From: Alphaproteobacteria bacterium MarineAlpha11_Bin1
Lineage (GTDB): Bacteria; Pseudomonadota; Alphaproteobacteria; MPNO01; UBA830
Reading direction: 5' to 3'
DNA: 64,000 nucleotides
Assembly (NCBI GenBank): GCA_002937455.1
Contig: PTJZ01000008.1
Location: forward strand, 104,536 to 168,535
Shown here: positions 41,686 through 51,773 of the stretch, piece by piece
Position numbering within the stretch: position 1 is the stretch's first letter
Layout of the letters: the number at the start of each line of letters is the position of its first letter
Position numbers and translations under genes: made by a program
Notes under the pieces: generated by a model
What the model was told of the DNA's origin: nothing
Database searches by the model: none
What the model saw: only the letters and a program-made list of their open reading frames with translations

Positions 41686-42291
41686 ATGCACCGCAAACCA
41701 TTTCTTGCGCTTGGCGCGTTTGCTTTGGTCGTGTTCCTGCACACGAGCCCCGCCGTTGCGTTAGATGGCGAAGCAGAAAATTTTGTAAGGGTAATGGGCA
41801 AAAAGGTGTTCGCGTCGCTCGGCGAAAAGGGTATCTCCGATCGAGAACGTACAAAGCGTTTCACAGTACTTCTACCGGAAGCTTTAGATCTTGAGTATAT
41901 TGCGCGCTTCACCCTCGGAAGATACTGGCGGGTTGCGACTGAAGATCAGAAAATAGAATATACTCGACTATTCAAAAAATTCGTTATTCAGGCATACGCC
42001 AATCGTTTCAAGGGGCTAAGCGGGAAGACCTTCAACGTTCTTCACTCGCGCAGTATTGCAGCTAATCAAGTTCTTGTGCTGTCCGAAATCATTATTCCCA
42101 ACCAACCCGTCGTTAGAGTCAATTGGCGCGTCCGATCGAAAGAGAATACGCACAAAATCACCGACATCATGGTTGAAGGTATTAGCATGAGTGTCACCCA
42201 ACGTGACGAGTTTGTGTCGGTTATCCGCCAAACGGGTGGTAAGGTTTCTGGCCTGATCCGGGCGTTACGCAAAAAGACGTCGGGAAATTAA
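41686..42291 (+). CDS. mlaC: MlaC/Ttg2D family periplasmic phospholipid-binding protein
   Basis: A 201-residue periplasmic carrier of phospholipid between MlaA and the inner-membrane Mla transporter. Signal peptide about residues 1-24 (PFLALGAFALVVFLHTSPAVA). The family core has LDLEYIARFTLGRYWRVATEDQK and NWRVRSKENTHKITDIMVEGISM. I use ATG 41686, one base after the mlaA stop; the same frame is open to 41566 but that overlaps mlaA and would bury the signal peptide. The transporter genes (mlaFED) are not in the window. Confidence 0.92.
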   Translation: MHRKPFLALGAFALVVFLHTSPAVALDGEAENFVRVMGKKVFASLGEKGISDRERTKRFTVLLPEALDLEYIARFTLGRYWRVATEDQKIEYTRLFKKFVIQAYANRFKGLSGKTFNVLHSRSIAANQVLVLSEIIIPNQPVVRVNWRVRSKENTHKITDIMVEGISMSVTQRDEFVSVIRQTGGKVSGLIRALRKKTSGN

Positions 42292-42303
42292 CAGCTCCTG
42301 CGT

Positions 42304-43986
42304 TTAGCTGCGAACTAAAGGCTTGTATTTGATACGTCTCGGATTAACAGTATCGTCACCCAAGCGCCGCTTGCGGTCTTCTTCGTAATTCTCGTAATTG
42401 CCCTCAAACCAAGTTACTTGGCTATCGCCCTCAAAGGCGAGGATGTGAGTGCAAATCCGATCTAAAAACCATCGATCATGACTAATCACCAACACGCAGC
42501 CTGCAAAATCTAGTAATGCGTCTTCAAGTGCCCGAAGAGTGTCCACATCCAGATCGTTCGTTGGTTCATCTAGTAAGAGGACATTAGATTGGGATTTCAG
42601 CATCTTCGCGAGGTGAACACGATTTCGCTCTCCACCCGATAACTGCCCAACTTTCTTCTGCTGATCCGGCCCCCGAAAATTGAATGCGCCGCAATATGCG
42701 CGGCTTTGCATCTGTTTGTCCCCTAGATGCACTATGTCCTCTCCGCTTGAAATCTCCTCCCAAACCGTATTATCGTCAGTCAGCACATCACGGTTCTGAT
42801 CGACATACCCGAGTTCTACCGTTTCGCCGAGACGCAGGGCACCGGAGTCGGGCTCCTCCTCACCGGTCATCATTCGAAAGAGCGTCGTCTTCCCGGCACC
42901 ATTCGCGCCTATAATACCGACGATTGCGCCAGGCGGCACTTTGAAATTCAAATCCTCTATCAAAAGCCGGTCTTCAAAACCCTTATTTAGTCCCTGTGCT
43001 TCAATCACAAGATCACCTAAACGCGGCCCGGGAGGAATAATAATTTGGGCAGATTCCGGCGTTCGTTCCTTTGCCTCAGCAAGTAGCGTCTCGTAGGCTG
43101 TAATCCGCGCCTGGTTCTTAGCCTGCCGGGCCCTAGGCGAAGCTTGAATCCATTCGCGTTCGCGAGCGACCGTTTTTTGTCGGGCCTTTTCCGTCCTTTC
43201 CTCCTGGGCAAGGCGTTTCTGTTTCTGCTCTAACCAACTCGAATAATTACCTTCGAAAGGAATGCCCCGGCCCCGATCAACCTCGAGAATCCACCCAGCC
43301 ACGTTATCCAAAAAATACCGATCATGGGTTACCGCGACGACTGTTCCCTCATAATTTTCTAAATGATTTTCTAACCATGTGACTGATTCGGCGTCGAGAT
43401 GATTGGTTGGTTCGTCTAGTAAAAGCAAATCTGGCTGACGTAGCAGTAGTCGGCATAACGCGACGCGCCTCCTTTCACCACCCGATAGCTTGGTCACGTC
43501 AGCGTCCTTTGGTGGACAGCGTAGTGCATCCATCGCTATTTCTAATTTGCGCTCTAGGTCCCAGCCACCAACCGAGTCGATCCTTTCTTGAAGATTTCCC
43601 TGCTTTTCGATCAGCGCTGTCATCTCATCATCTTCCATCGGTTCGGCGAACTTGGCGCTGATTTCTTCGAATTCTCGGAGCAAGGCGTGAGTTTCGGCCA
43701 TACCTTCGAGCACGTTACCGTATACATCCTTTTCAGTGTTTAGGTCTGGTTCCTGTTTGAGGATGCCGACTTCCGCAGTTTCTGCAGCCCAAGCTTCCCC
43801 GTTAAACTCGAGGTCCTCCCCGGCCATAATTTTCATTAACGTAGACTTACCAGCACCGTTAACACCGAGCACGCCGATTTTCGCACCCGGTAGAAATGCG
43901 AGGGTCACATCCTTTAGAACTTCTCGGCCTCCCGGGAAATTTTTGGTGAGGTTCCGCATTGTGTAGACATACTGGTAGGACGCCAT
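42304..43986 (-). CDS. ettA: Energy-dependent translational throttle protein EttA (ABC-F)
   Basis: A 560-residue soluble protein with two ABC domains and no membrane part, which binds the ribosomal E site and gates elongation according to ATP/ADP level. First Walker A GVNGAGKSTLMKIMAG at about 39-54 and signature LSGGERRRVALCRLL; second Walker A GANGAGKTTLFRMM and signature LSGGERNRVHLAKML. N-terminal YVYTMRNLTKNFPGGREVLK and the length are characteristic of EttA rather than Uup or YheS. ATG at 43986 with GGAG ten bases upstream. Divergent from the hydantoinase block. Confidence 0.95.
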   Translation of the reverse strand: MASYQYVYTMRNLTKNFPGGREVLKDVTLAFLPGAKIGVLGVNGAGKSTLMKIMAGEDLEFNGEAWAAETAEVGILKQEPDLNTEKDVYGNVLEGMAETHALLREFEEISAKFAEPMEDDEMTALIEKQGNLQERIDSVGGWDLERKLEIAMDALRCPPKDADVTKLSGGERRRVALCRLLLRQPDLLLLDEPTNHLDAESVTWLENHLENYEGTVVAVTHDRYFLDNVAGWILEVDRGRGIPFEGNYSSWLEQKQKRLAQEERTEKARQKTVAREREWIQASPRARQAKNQARITAYETLLAEAKERTPESAQIIIPPGPRLGDLVIEAQGLNKGFEDRLLIEDLNFKVPPGAIVGIIGANGAGKTTLFRMMTGEEEPDSGALRLGETVELGYVDQNRDVLTDDNTVWEEISSGEDIVHLGDKQMQSRAYCGAFNFRGPDQQKKVGQLSGGERNRVHLAKMLKSQSNVLLLDEPTNDLDVDTLRALEDALLDFAGCVLVISHDRWFLDRICTHILAFEGDSQVTWFEGNYENYEEDRKRRLGDDTVNPRRIKYKPLVRS

Positions 43987-44106
43987 GGCACTGGAAACTC
44001 CTGATCAGGCTATATTAATTTTGCTACCCTTGTTACCGCTCCTAATGATGATTTTCCAGTATTGGTTTGCTCTTCCCTTAAGGCGAGTACCGCATACAAT
44101 AATAGT

Positions 44107-45768
44107 ATGCCAAAATTCGATCCTATCTCCGTTCAAATCATACGTAATCGCGTGTCTAGCCTGATGGAAGAAATGGAGTACCATTTCTACCGGTCCGGAT
44201 ATTCGACGATCGTCCGCGAATCTCGAGATCTCAGTTGCGTAATAACCGACAAACAGGGTCGCCTTGCAGTTGCACCACCGATGTTTTTCCATAGTCCAGT
44301 TTATTTCCACCTGATACAGCGGATCCTAGATCTATACGGAACGAACCAACTCTCTGAAGGCGATACGCTCGTCTGCAACCATCCCTACGAGGGTAATCTG
44401 CCACACGTTCCCGACATGGGGCTGGTCACCCCCATTTTTCATGGGGGAAAACTCATAGCATTTGCTGCATCAATTTCTCACAAAGCAGACATGGGCGGCG
44501 CAGTGCCAGGAAGTACTTGGGGTCAGGCAACAGAATTATTCCATGAGGGTCTGCTGCTTCCACCGATAAAAATCGTAAAAGGTGGCGTACCTAACACCGA
44601 TCTTGAGAGGCTAATATCGAGTAATAGTCGGGCACCCGAACTAGTGTTGGGCGACATGCATGCCCAAATCGGGGTCGCGAGGATCGGGGATAAAGGCGTC
44701 AAGCTTTTATGTGACCAGTTCGGAGCGGAAAATTTTATTGACGCCCTAGACACGGCAATCAAAGCATCGGACCGTCAATTCCGCTCCGCCATAACCTCTC
44801 TTCCAGACGGTGAATATGCCTCCGAAGGATTCCTTGATGGAGACGGTGTATCATCTAAACCGGTGAAGCTGCACGTTCGAATACAGGTGCAAGACGGAAG
44901 GATAAATTTCGATTTCTCGGGGTCCGCCTCACAGACGCGTGGCCCGGCAAATTTGCGTCTGGCGATGGTCGAAGCCTGTGTATTTTATAGTCTGATTGGC
45001 TTTCTTAATCCATCAATCCCCTATTCGGATGCCGCCCGCGACGCTATCTCCTTCAAATTTGGAACCAGTTCGGTGCTGAGCCCAGAGCCGCCGGCACCAT
45101 GCTCGTCTTATATGAAAACCTGCCACAAACTTGTCGATGTAATACTGCAAGCATTGCACCCCTTTTTACCAGGCCGCGCCATCGCTAATTCCGGTGGCAG
45201 TGGCGGTAGCATTGTCGTCTCCTGGCAGAATCCCGCCCCGGGTCGTGTTAACCAGTACGAGATTTTCGGGTCCTCTTACGGCGCGGGCAAGGCTCATGAC
45301 GGTACTATCGGCGTCACTACCCATCTGGCAAATCTTTATGCTACCCCGCTGGAAATTATTGAATCTGAATTCCCTTGCCGAATCACGCGCTACGAAACTG
45401 TGCCTGATAGCGGCGGTCCCGGCCAATCGCGCGGCGGGCTTGCCATTCGGCGAGACTATGAACTATTAGATACCGCAAGCATCGTCTATCGCTCAGACCG
45501 CTCTCGGATAGCGCCCAGCGGACTTGCAGGCGGTAAAGAGGGTGCAAAAAGTAGCTTCCTGCTGTCCCCAGATACCCCTGATCAGAAACAGTACCCATCC
45601 TCTTTTCGCGAAACATTCCAACCAGGAACCCGGTTCCGCCTACAGACTGCAGGAGGGGGTGGATACGGGGATCCGGCTGACCGCGACCGTGATGCACTAG
45701 CGCAAGATATTTCCGAAGGGTACGTTACAGCCTTCGCCGCACGCAAAGATTATTATTACAGCAATTGA
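44107..45768 (+). CDS. Hydantoinase B/oxoprolinase family protein (first copy)
   Basis: A 553-residue HyuB-family subunit, which with HyuA opens five-membered cyclic imides or lactams (hydantoins, 5-oxoproline) using ATP. Typical segments: FDPISVQIIRNRVSSLMEEM at the start, GDTLVCNHPYEGNLPHVPDMGLVTPIF, DFSGSASQTRGPANL and near the end RLQTAGGGGYGDPADRDRDAL. The nearest HyuA is three genes downstream. Start: ATG 44107; a TTG at 44062 in frame adds 15 residues. No strong ribosome site is seen. First gene of a plus-strand block running to 52778. Confidence 0.9.
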   Translation: MPKFDPISVQIIRNRVSSLMEEMEYHFYRSGYSTIVRESRDLSCVITDKQGRLAVAPPMFFHSPVYFHLIQRILDLYGTNQLSEGDTLVCNHPYEGNLPHVPDMGLVTPIFHGGKLIAFAASISHKADMGGAVPGSTWGQATELFHEGLLLPPIKIVKGGVPNTDLERLISSNSRAPELVLGDMHAQIGVARIGDKGVKLLCDQFGAENFIDALDTAIKASDRQFRSAITSLPDGEYASEGFLDGDGVSSKPVKLHVRIQVQDGRINFDFSGSASQTRGPANLRLAMVEACVFYSLIGFLNPSIPYSDAARDAISFKFGTSSVLSPEPPAPCSSYMKTCHKLVDVILQALHPFLPGRAIANSGGSGGSIVVSWQNPAPGRVNQYEIFGSSYGAGKAHDGTIGVTTHLANLYATPLEIIESEFPCRITRYETVPDSGGPGQSRGGLAIRRDYELLDTASIVYRSDRSRIAPSGLAGGKEGAKSSFLLSPDTPDQKQYPSSFRETFQPGTRFRLQTAGGGGYGDPADRDRDALAQDISEGYVTAFAARKDYYYSN

Positions 45769-45776
45769 GGAATTTC

Positions 45777-46421
45777 ATGAAGATTGAGCTTTTTTATGCG
45801 CCGGGCACCTGCGCGATGGCGCCGTTCATTAATCTTGTCGAGGCTGGCGCCAACTTCGAGGTACACGCGATGAATTATCGCACCAATGATCACATGTCGC
45901 CTGAATACCTAAAAATCAATCCAAAACATAAAGTGCCGTTGTTGATGGTCGATGGAGAATGCTTAACCGAAACCCCGGCAATCCACATCTGGATGGCCCG
46001 AACATTTCCGGATGCCGGACTAATGCCAACGGATGCTTGGGGACAGGCCCAAGCAGTCTCCCTTCTCTCGTGGGTTTCGGGCGGCATACATCCTTACCTC
46101 AGCCGCATCAATAATCCTAAAAAAGTATGCGAAATAGACGGTACCGCAGAAAACGTAATAGAGCTCGGCTCCGGGTATCTTGAGGAATGCTTCGGGATTG
46201 CCAATGAAATTCTTGACGGCAAAGACTACTTGATGGGTGATTATACCGCACCGGACGCATATTTTTTCTGGGCCGTTCGTCGTTTTACGCAGTTCAAGAT
46301 GGACCTAAACCGGTTTCCAAACGTGCTTGAATATTTCGAACGCATGCGGATGCGGCCCAGCGTCGAAAAACTAATGACGTTCGAAAAAACAACAATTGAG
46401 GGTTTCAAAAGTGTGGCTTAG
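45777..46421 (+). CDS. Glutathione S-transferase family protein
   Basis: A 214-residue protein with thioredoxin-like N-terminal domain (MKIELFYAPGTCAMAPFINLVEAG) and helical C-terminal domain. The Cys in APGTCA sits where beta-class bacterial enzymes have their catalytic cysteine; HKVPLLMVDGECLTETPAIHIWMA holds the cis-Pro and the glutathione gamma-glutamyl contact. Start ATG 45777, eight bases after the hyuB stop, with GAGGA upstream. Inference: conjugates or reductively opens an intermediate of the neighbouring hydantoinase pathway, or serves redox defence. Confidence 0.9.
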   Translation: MKIELFYAPGTCAMAPFINLVEAGANFEVHAMNYRTNDHMSPEYLKINPKHKVPLLMVDGECLTETPAIHIWMARTFPDAGLMPTDAWGQAQAVSLLSWVSGGIHPYLSRINNPKKVCEIDGTAENVIELGSGYLEECFGIANEILDGKDYLMGDYTAPDAYFFWAVRRFTQFKMDLNRFPNVLEYFERMRMRPSVEKLMTFEKTTIEGFKSVA

Positions 46422-46549
46422 TCAAAACCAAAAAACATGTGCTTTGACCCTAGTTTCGATCCAACGTATTCATTTTACTTGCAAAATACTGGCAGAAACT
46501 CCACCGAACTGGGAGTCTACGGATAGAAAGATTTGGGGGCAAAAAAGTG

Positions 46550-47323
46550 ATGTCTGAATATATGCTTAGTATCGAAGGCAAAGTCGTTATCGTAACTGGC
46601 GGTGGCAAAGGAATTGGGCGCGTTTATTGCCGAGAGTTGGCAAAGGCAGGATGTAAAGTGGTATCCGCCGATATCGACGATGCCGCGAATGCGGAAACTG
46701 TCGCCGAAATCCGAGATGCAGGTGGAGAAGCTATAACTGCAACGACAGATGTATCGAATGAAGTAGCGACACAGGAAATGGCTGCAAGGACTGTCGACGC
46801 GTTCGGTCGAATAGACGGACTAGTCAATAATGCGTCACTAATGAGCGTGCTAGAACGACGCGACTGGCATCTAATTCCAACCGACGAATGGGATCGGGTT
46901 CAAGAGGTGAATTTGCGTGGTCTTTTCCTCTGCTGCAAAGCAGTTTACCCGACGATGAAAGAGCAAAACAACGGCACTATTGTGAATATATCCTCAGGCC
47001 GTTTCTGGAGCGGCACACCTAACCGTCTGCATTACTCGACTTCAAAAGCGGGCGTTATAGGATTTACGCGTTCACTCGCGCGGGAAATTGGCCCAGATAA
47101 CATAACCGTCAATGCGATCACACCCGGCTTCACACTATCAGATACACAGGTATCTTCGTCCGGCGATTACGCCAAGAACAATGCACCCCCTTCCGATCGC
47201 TGCATTCAGCGTCACCAATATCCCGAGGATCTATGTGGTGCTGTCATGTTCCTCCTATCCCCGGGCGCAAGTTTCATTTCCGGCCAGACCTTGAATGTTG
47301 ATGGCGGACAACATATGCACTGA
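46550..47323 (+). CDS. Short-chain dehydrogenase/reductase
   Basis: A 257-residue classical SDR. NAD(P)-binding TGGGKGIGRVYCREL near residue 14; ADIDDAA after the second strand favours NAD; NNASLMS, the catalytic serine in VNISSGRFWSG, Y-S-T-S-K with the catalytic Tyr and Lys, and a C-terminal SFISGQTLNVDGGQ. All four catalytic positions appear intact. ATG 46550 follows GGGGG; a GTG three bases earlier is also possible. 128 bp separate it from the GST gene, enough for an internal promoter. Its stop shares a base with the hyuA start. Confidence 0.93.
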   Translation: MSEYMLSIEGKVVIVTGGGKGIGRVYCRELAKAGCKVVSADIDDAANAETVAEIRDAGGEAITATTDVSNEVATQEMAARTVDAFGRIDGLVNNASLMSVLERRDWHLIPTDEWDRVQEVNLRGLFLCCKAVYPTMKEQNNGTIVNISSGRFWSGTPNRLHYSTSKAGVIGFTRSLAREIGPDNITVNAITPGFTLSDTQVSSSGDYAKNNAPPSDRCIQRHQYPEDLCGAVMFLLSPGASFISGQTLNVDGGQHMH

Positions 47324-49461
47324 TGCCGGACACCGGAAATAGCAGGATGACTACTATCGCGCCGCGGCTTTCTAATATCGGCGTCGATACTGGCGGAACG
47401 TTTACTGATCTTGTCGTTATAGATGACAGTGGGTTTATCCGAACTGATAAGGCCTTCTCAACCCCGGACGCTCCTGAGCGAGGGATCTTCGATGTGCTGG
47501 ACCAGGCCAGCGCCGCCCTTAACACATCAATATCGGAGATGCTCACCCGCACCGATACTTTCTCTCACGGCACAACTGTCTCTACTAATGCGCTTATTAC
47601 ACGCAAAGGTGCGAAGGTTGGTGTTCTATTCACTTCAGGTTTCGAAGACACCTTGGCAATCGGACGGGGGCCTATCGGACGCGTTGGCGGGCTGCCGCAG
47701 AGCCGCGCTATGGATTTTCTGCATACGGAGCCTCCCCCACCACTAGTCCCAAGTGAAATGATCCGAGGCATATGCGAGAGGATGGATGCCAAAGGAAAAA
47801 TTGTCATTCCACTGGACAAGGACTCTGTTCGGAATGCGGTCGGCGAACTCTTAGATAAAGGCGCTGAGAGCTTCGCTGTCTGTCTATTGTGGGCGTTCCA
47901 GAATCCCAGACACGAACAACAAATCGGTTCGTTGATCCAAGGGATTGCAGGAGACATACCAGTCAGTCTGTCATACGAAATTGCGCCACGGATGGGAGAA
48001 TACGAGCGCGCGGTTACCACCATAATCAATGCTTATGTGGGCCCGATAACCCAAAACTATATACGCGATCTGGATGCCGGACTATCAGCGAGAGGATTAT
48101 CGCATCCGGTCCAGATTGTAACCTCTGCAGGCGGCGCAACCCGCGCGACGGATATGAACCGGCAGGCGGTATCCGTTATTAATTCAGGACCGGTCGCAGG
48201 ACTAGTAGCGGCGCGGTTTGTCGGAGATCAACTCGGACATTCCAAAATCATTACCGCGGATATGGGCGGCACCAGTTTCGATGTCGGACTTATAAACGGT
48301 GAGACCCTTGAAGAAGATCCTCAGCCGTTTCTTGATCAGGGGCTACCGGTTAGCTTGCCAACTGTAAAACTGGTCACCATCGGAGCAGGAGGTGGCAGCA
48401 TCGCATGGACCGACGGATATCGCCTCCAGGTAGGACCACAGAGTGCTGGCGCAAACCCCGGCCCAGCGGCATACGGCCGTGATGGGGCAGAACCAACCGT
48501 AACCGATGCGCTTGTCGTTAGTGGGATAATCGATCCGAAAAACTTCTTCGGTGGCAAATTCCAACTTGACCCCGACCTTGCCGCAAAAGCAATTGCCGAG
48601 CGCATTGCGAGGCCACTGAAAATGTCTGTCCAGGATGCAGCGGCAGGAATTTTAGATATCGTTAACGCGCGTATGGCCAACCTGATCCGCAAGGTATCCA
48701 TCGAAAGTGGCCACGATCCAGCAGATTTCGCGCTTTACGCATATGGTGGGGCGACCGGCGCCCATTGTGCTGAGTTCGCAAAACAACTCGGGATAAGTAA
48801 ACTCATTCTGCCCTATGCAGGACCTGTTTTTTCGGCGCTTGGAGTGGCAATAACAGATATCAGATACAGTCATTCCCGTTCAGAACCTGTCCTTCTTGGA
48901 AACGACGCTGTGAGGGTGATAAACCGGAATCTAGCCAAGTTACGGGACCAAACGCGTAACGATATGATTGAGGCAGGGTTCGACCCGTCCGGCTGCCAAT
49001 ATCGCTACCGGATAGATCTTCGATACCAAGGCCAGATGAATGAAGTCACGCTCGAATGGGCCAGTGATAATGTAAAAACCGCCGACCTCGAGTGCCTAAG
49101 AAAAGAATTCGAGAACCTGTACGAGCGGCGATTTGGCGTAGGAACGATCCGAGCCGGTAGCCCGATGGAAATAATCACCTTCCGCGTGGATGCAACTCGC
49201 TCAACCAATCGGCCAGTGTTAGCAAAAGTTAATGCTGTATGCCCCGCAAGTCATAAATCGAATACGCGACAGATTTATCTCCGCAATTCGGGCCACATTG
49301 AAGCGAGCGTTATCAACTTCCGGACAATTTCCCCTGATAGTCTAATATCAGGACCGGCGATCTTGGAGCGCGATACCACAACCATTTGGATTCCACCCGG
49401 CTGTTCAGCAAGAATGGACAGTTGGGGCAATATCGAGGTCAATCTGTCGGAGGCATCATGA
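47323..49461 (+). CDS. Hydantoinase A/oxoprolinase family protein
   Basis: A 712-residue ATP-dependent subunit of the HyuA group with an actin-like ATPase fold. N-terminal phosphate loop VDTGGTFTDLVVID, later FSHGTTVSTNALITRKGAKVG, SAGGATRATDMN, and TADMGGTSFDVGLI, with AGGGSIAWTDG further on; the C-terminal third is the oxoprolinase/acetone-carboxylase type extension. Known reaction type: ATP-driven hydrolysis of cyclic amides, or carboxylation in acetone carboxylase. The ATG overlaps the SDR stop (TGATG), and the stop overlaps the second hyuB as ATGA, indicating tight coupling with that B subunit. Confidence 0.93.
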   Translation: MPDTGNSRMTTIAPRLSNIGVDTGGTFTDLVVIDDSGFIRTDKAFSTPDAPERGIFDVLDQASAALNTSISEMLTRTDTFSHGTTVSTNALITRKGAKVGVLFTSGFEDTLAIGRGPIGRVGGLPQSRAMDFLHTEPPPPLVPSEMIRGICERMDAKGKIVIPLDKDSVRNAVGELLDKGAESFAVCLLWAFQNPRHEQQIGSLIQGIAGDIPVSLSYEIAPRMGEYERAVTTIINAYVGPITQNYIRDLDAGLSARGLSHPVQIVTSAGGATRATDMNRQAVSVINSGPVAGLVAARFVGDQLGHSKIITADMGGTSFDVGLINGETLEEDPQPFLDQGLPVSLPTVKLVTIGAGGGSIAWTDGYRLQVGPQSAGANPGPAAYGRDGAEPTVTDALVVSGIIDPKNFFGGKFQLDPDLAAKAIAERIARPLKMSVQDAAAGILDIVNARMANLIRKVSIESGHDPADFALYAYGGATGAHCAEFAKQLGISKLILPYAGPVFSALGVAITDIRYSHSRSEPVLLGNDAVRVINRNLAKLRDQTRNDMIEAGFDPSGCQYRYRIDLRYQGQMNEVTLEWASDNVKTADLECLRKEFENLYERRFGVGTIRAGSPMEIITFRVDATRSTNRPVLAKVNAVCPASHKSNTRQIYLRNSGHIEASVINFRTISPDSLISGPAILERDTTTIWIPPGCSARMDSWGNIEVNLSEAS

Positions 49462-51506
49462 CCGATCCCGTCATCTTTGAAATCATCAAACATCGGCTAT
49501 GGCAGATCAACGACGAACAAGGAATCGCAATCAAAACGATTTCCGCCTCCCCAATCGTAGTGGAAGGTAACGACTATAACGTTGGTCTGTTCACCTCTGC
49601 CGCCGAGTTGGTCACAGCGGGTGTAGGCAGCCTGGTTCATGTAACCACGATGGGTGATGCGTTGACCTCCATCATCGAGAGGGCGGAAAGTATACAAGAT
49701 GGTGACGTCTTCATGACTAACGATCCCTTCCTAGGTGCACTCCACCAGAATGACGTTGTCGTTGCTAGTCCGCTGTTCCGGGGTGGAAACATTTTTATGT
49801 GGATAGGGAACGTACTTCACCACCCGGACGTGGGCGGTATTGATGCGGGAAGTTTTTGTATAAATGCCCGGACCCTCGATGAAGACCCCCCGCGTTTTTT
49901 TATGAAAATCGTGGACTGTGGCGAACTCGTTATAAAAAATGAACAGGAGTTCGTTAATAATTCGCGTCTTCCGGATGCGGTCGCACTCGACCTGCGCGCG
50001 CAGATCGGCGCGATAAACGTTGCGCGCACCCGGCTTAACGAACTTTTGGACGAGCGCGGCGAAAATCTTGTGGCGGACGTGATGACCCACTCCATCAATC
50101 TTGCCGAACGCCAGGTTCGCGATTTTATTCGAGAACTCCCGGATGGTGAATGGCATGGCGAAGCATTCATGGATGGCGTGCGAGTTGGCGATGAACGTAT
50201 TTGCCGCGTCGCGCTCACACTCATCTGTAACAGTGATACGCTACGTTTTGACTACACGGGAAGCTCGGAACAGGTTGACGCAGCGGTTAATAGCACTTTA
50301 CCGGCGACCGTCGCAGGTTCAGCGGTACCGCTTTACAGTTTTTTATGCCAAGGCGACATAGACTGGAACGATGGCTTAAAGAGGTGCATCGAAGTCATCG
50401 CACCTGAGGGTAGTGTTGTGAATGCGACATATCCAGCACCAGTCAGTATTTCGACCGTCGGTTTTCGTTGGTTGGTTACCGTGGCCGCGACTCAAGCGGT
50501 AGCAAATATGTTTAATGCGACGGATAAGTTCCGAGATCGGGCGTGCCCGTCGTGGAATTCTTCCAGTAATTGCAATAATATCTTTGCTGATTCGCCTGAC
50601 GGACGCCGGACGGGCGGATTACTGTCAGATCACCGCGGGTCAGGTGCAGCAGGCCGCTCATTTGGAGACGGATTTCATCATGCTGGCACGGTCACCTCAT
50701 ATGCAAGTAGTTTAGGAAATATCGAGGGTGCCGAGTGGAAATTTCCAATCCGATATCTTTATAGACGTCGGATGACTGACTCAGCTGGTGCTGGTCGTTT
50801 TCGCGGTGGTGCAACAAGCGAAGTAGCATTGACGCCCCACGGGGTGGGAAGCTTTGACCTAAAACTGACCAATACCGCAGGGACCGAGCAGACAAACGCA
50901 CATGGTATTGATGGTGGTTTTCCGGGTGCTGGCTCACAATCCGTAATCGTGCGGGACGCCAATCCCACTTTTTTAAATGGCAAACCTCGATCGTTTCCTG
51001 CGATTACGGAAATGGGCGGCACAATCTGTTGGCTGCCGTCCAAGGCGGATGAGGTAATCCGCTCGGGGGATATCTATGGGTTCTGGGCGGCCGGTGGCGG
51101 TGGGTTTGGTGACCCACTAGATCGTGACCCCGAAAAGGTTCGTGAGGACGTCTGTGCAGCTGTAGTATCGCAAAACGAAGCTGAACGACTTTACGGTGTG
51201 ATCTTTTTGGACAAGTATGTGATTGATGAGATTGCCACAACAGCACGGCGTGATACCATCCGCCAGTCCCGAATAGAGATGGCCCAAGAAATAGAACTGG
51301 ACAATGCAGCCAATGGCGTAAAGAGCGCTGAGCCGAGAGGGCTTGGGCGCATTAGACAGCCACTGAGCCATTCAGGACCCCTGATTGCTTTGCGGTATGA
51401 CGGAGACGGACCGAATTTCGAGATTGAGGAAACGGTCTGCCTTGGCACCGGCGCCTTAGTAGATGTCCGGGAAGTATTAAAACTAATTCCTGGTAACAAA
51501 GGTTAA
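49458..51506 (+). CDS. Hydantoinase B/oxoprolinase family protein (second copy)
   Basis: A 682-residue HyuB subunit, the direct partner of HyuA just upstream (ATGA overlap, GGAGG before the ATG). Segments: IFEIIKHRLWQINDEQG, GDVFMTNDPFLGALHQNDVV, DYTGSSEQVDAAVNS, FWAAGGGGFGDPLDRDPEKV near residue 565. It has about 130 more residues than the first copy, mainly a C-terminal extension. The two copies differ in the N-terminal third, so they probably belong to different subfamilies and may give different substrate ranges with one HyuA. Confidence 0.92.
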   Translation: MTDPVIFEIIKHRLWQINDEQGIAIKTISASPIVVEGNDYNVGLFTSAAELVTAGVGSLVHVTTMGDALTSIIERAESIQDGDVFMTNDPFLGALHQNDVVVASPLFRGGNIFMWIGNVLHHPDVGGIDAGSFCINARTLDEDPPRFFMKIVDCGELVIKNEQEFVNNSRLPDAVALDLRAQIGAINVARTRLNELLDERGENLVADVMTHSINLAERQVRDFIRELPDGEWHGEAFMDGVRVGDERICRVALTLICNSDTLRFDYTGSSEQVDAAVNSTLPATVAGSAVPLYSFLCQGDIDWNDGLKRCIEVIAPEGSVVNATYPAPVSISTVGFRWLVTVAATQAVANMFNATDKFRDRACPSWNSSSNCNNIFADSPDGRRTGGLLSDHRGSGAAGRSFGDGFHHAGTVTSYASSLGNIEGAEWKFPIRYLYRRRMTDSAGAGRFRGGATSEVALTPHGVGSFDLKLTNTAGTEQTNAHGIDGGFPGAGSQSVIVRDANPTFLNGKPRSFPAITEMGGTICWLPSKADEVIRSGDIYGFWAAGGGGFGDPLDRDPEKVREDVCAAVVSQNEAERLYGVIFLDKYVIDEIATTARRDTIRQSRIEMAQEIELDNAANGVKSAEPRGLGRIRQPLSHSGPLIALRYDGDGPNFEIEETVCLGTGALVDVREVLKLIPGNKG

Positions 51507-51773
51507 AGAAAATGACTTTTGAAGCATTTTGCGTCATTGGACGAGGAATGATGGTAGATCCCGCAGGTGGAAAATAATCCTTGAACCAACGTTACCAAAC
51601 AGGTCTATCGTCCTGACTATTGCGAAACAACGCAAATAACGACCTCTATCTTTGCGGCTCGATCAAGGAAATGATAAAAGGTCTTGAGATTAAACTGGAT
51701 CAGAGTTTGGCACAGGAACATTTAAAAACTTATATGTGTCAGCGCATTCCACGCCTTTATCGGGGAACAATCT
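51507..51773. other. Gap within the hydantoinase block, no gene recognised
   Basis: 267 bp between the second hyuB and ytoQ. A 63-codon frame begins at 51620 and runs into ytoQ in another frame; it shows no similarity I recognise and no ribosome site. The gap may contain a promoter for ytoQ and the cupin. Confidence 0.4.
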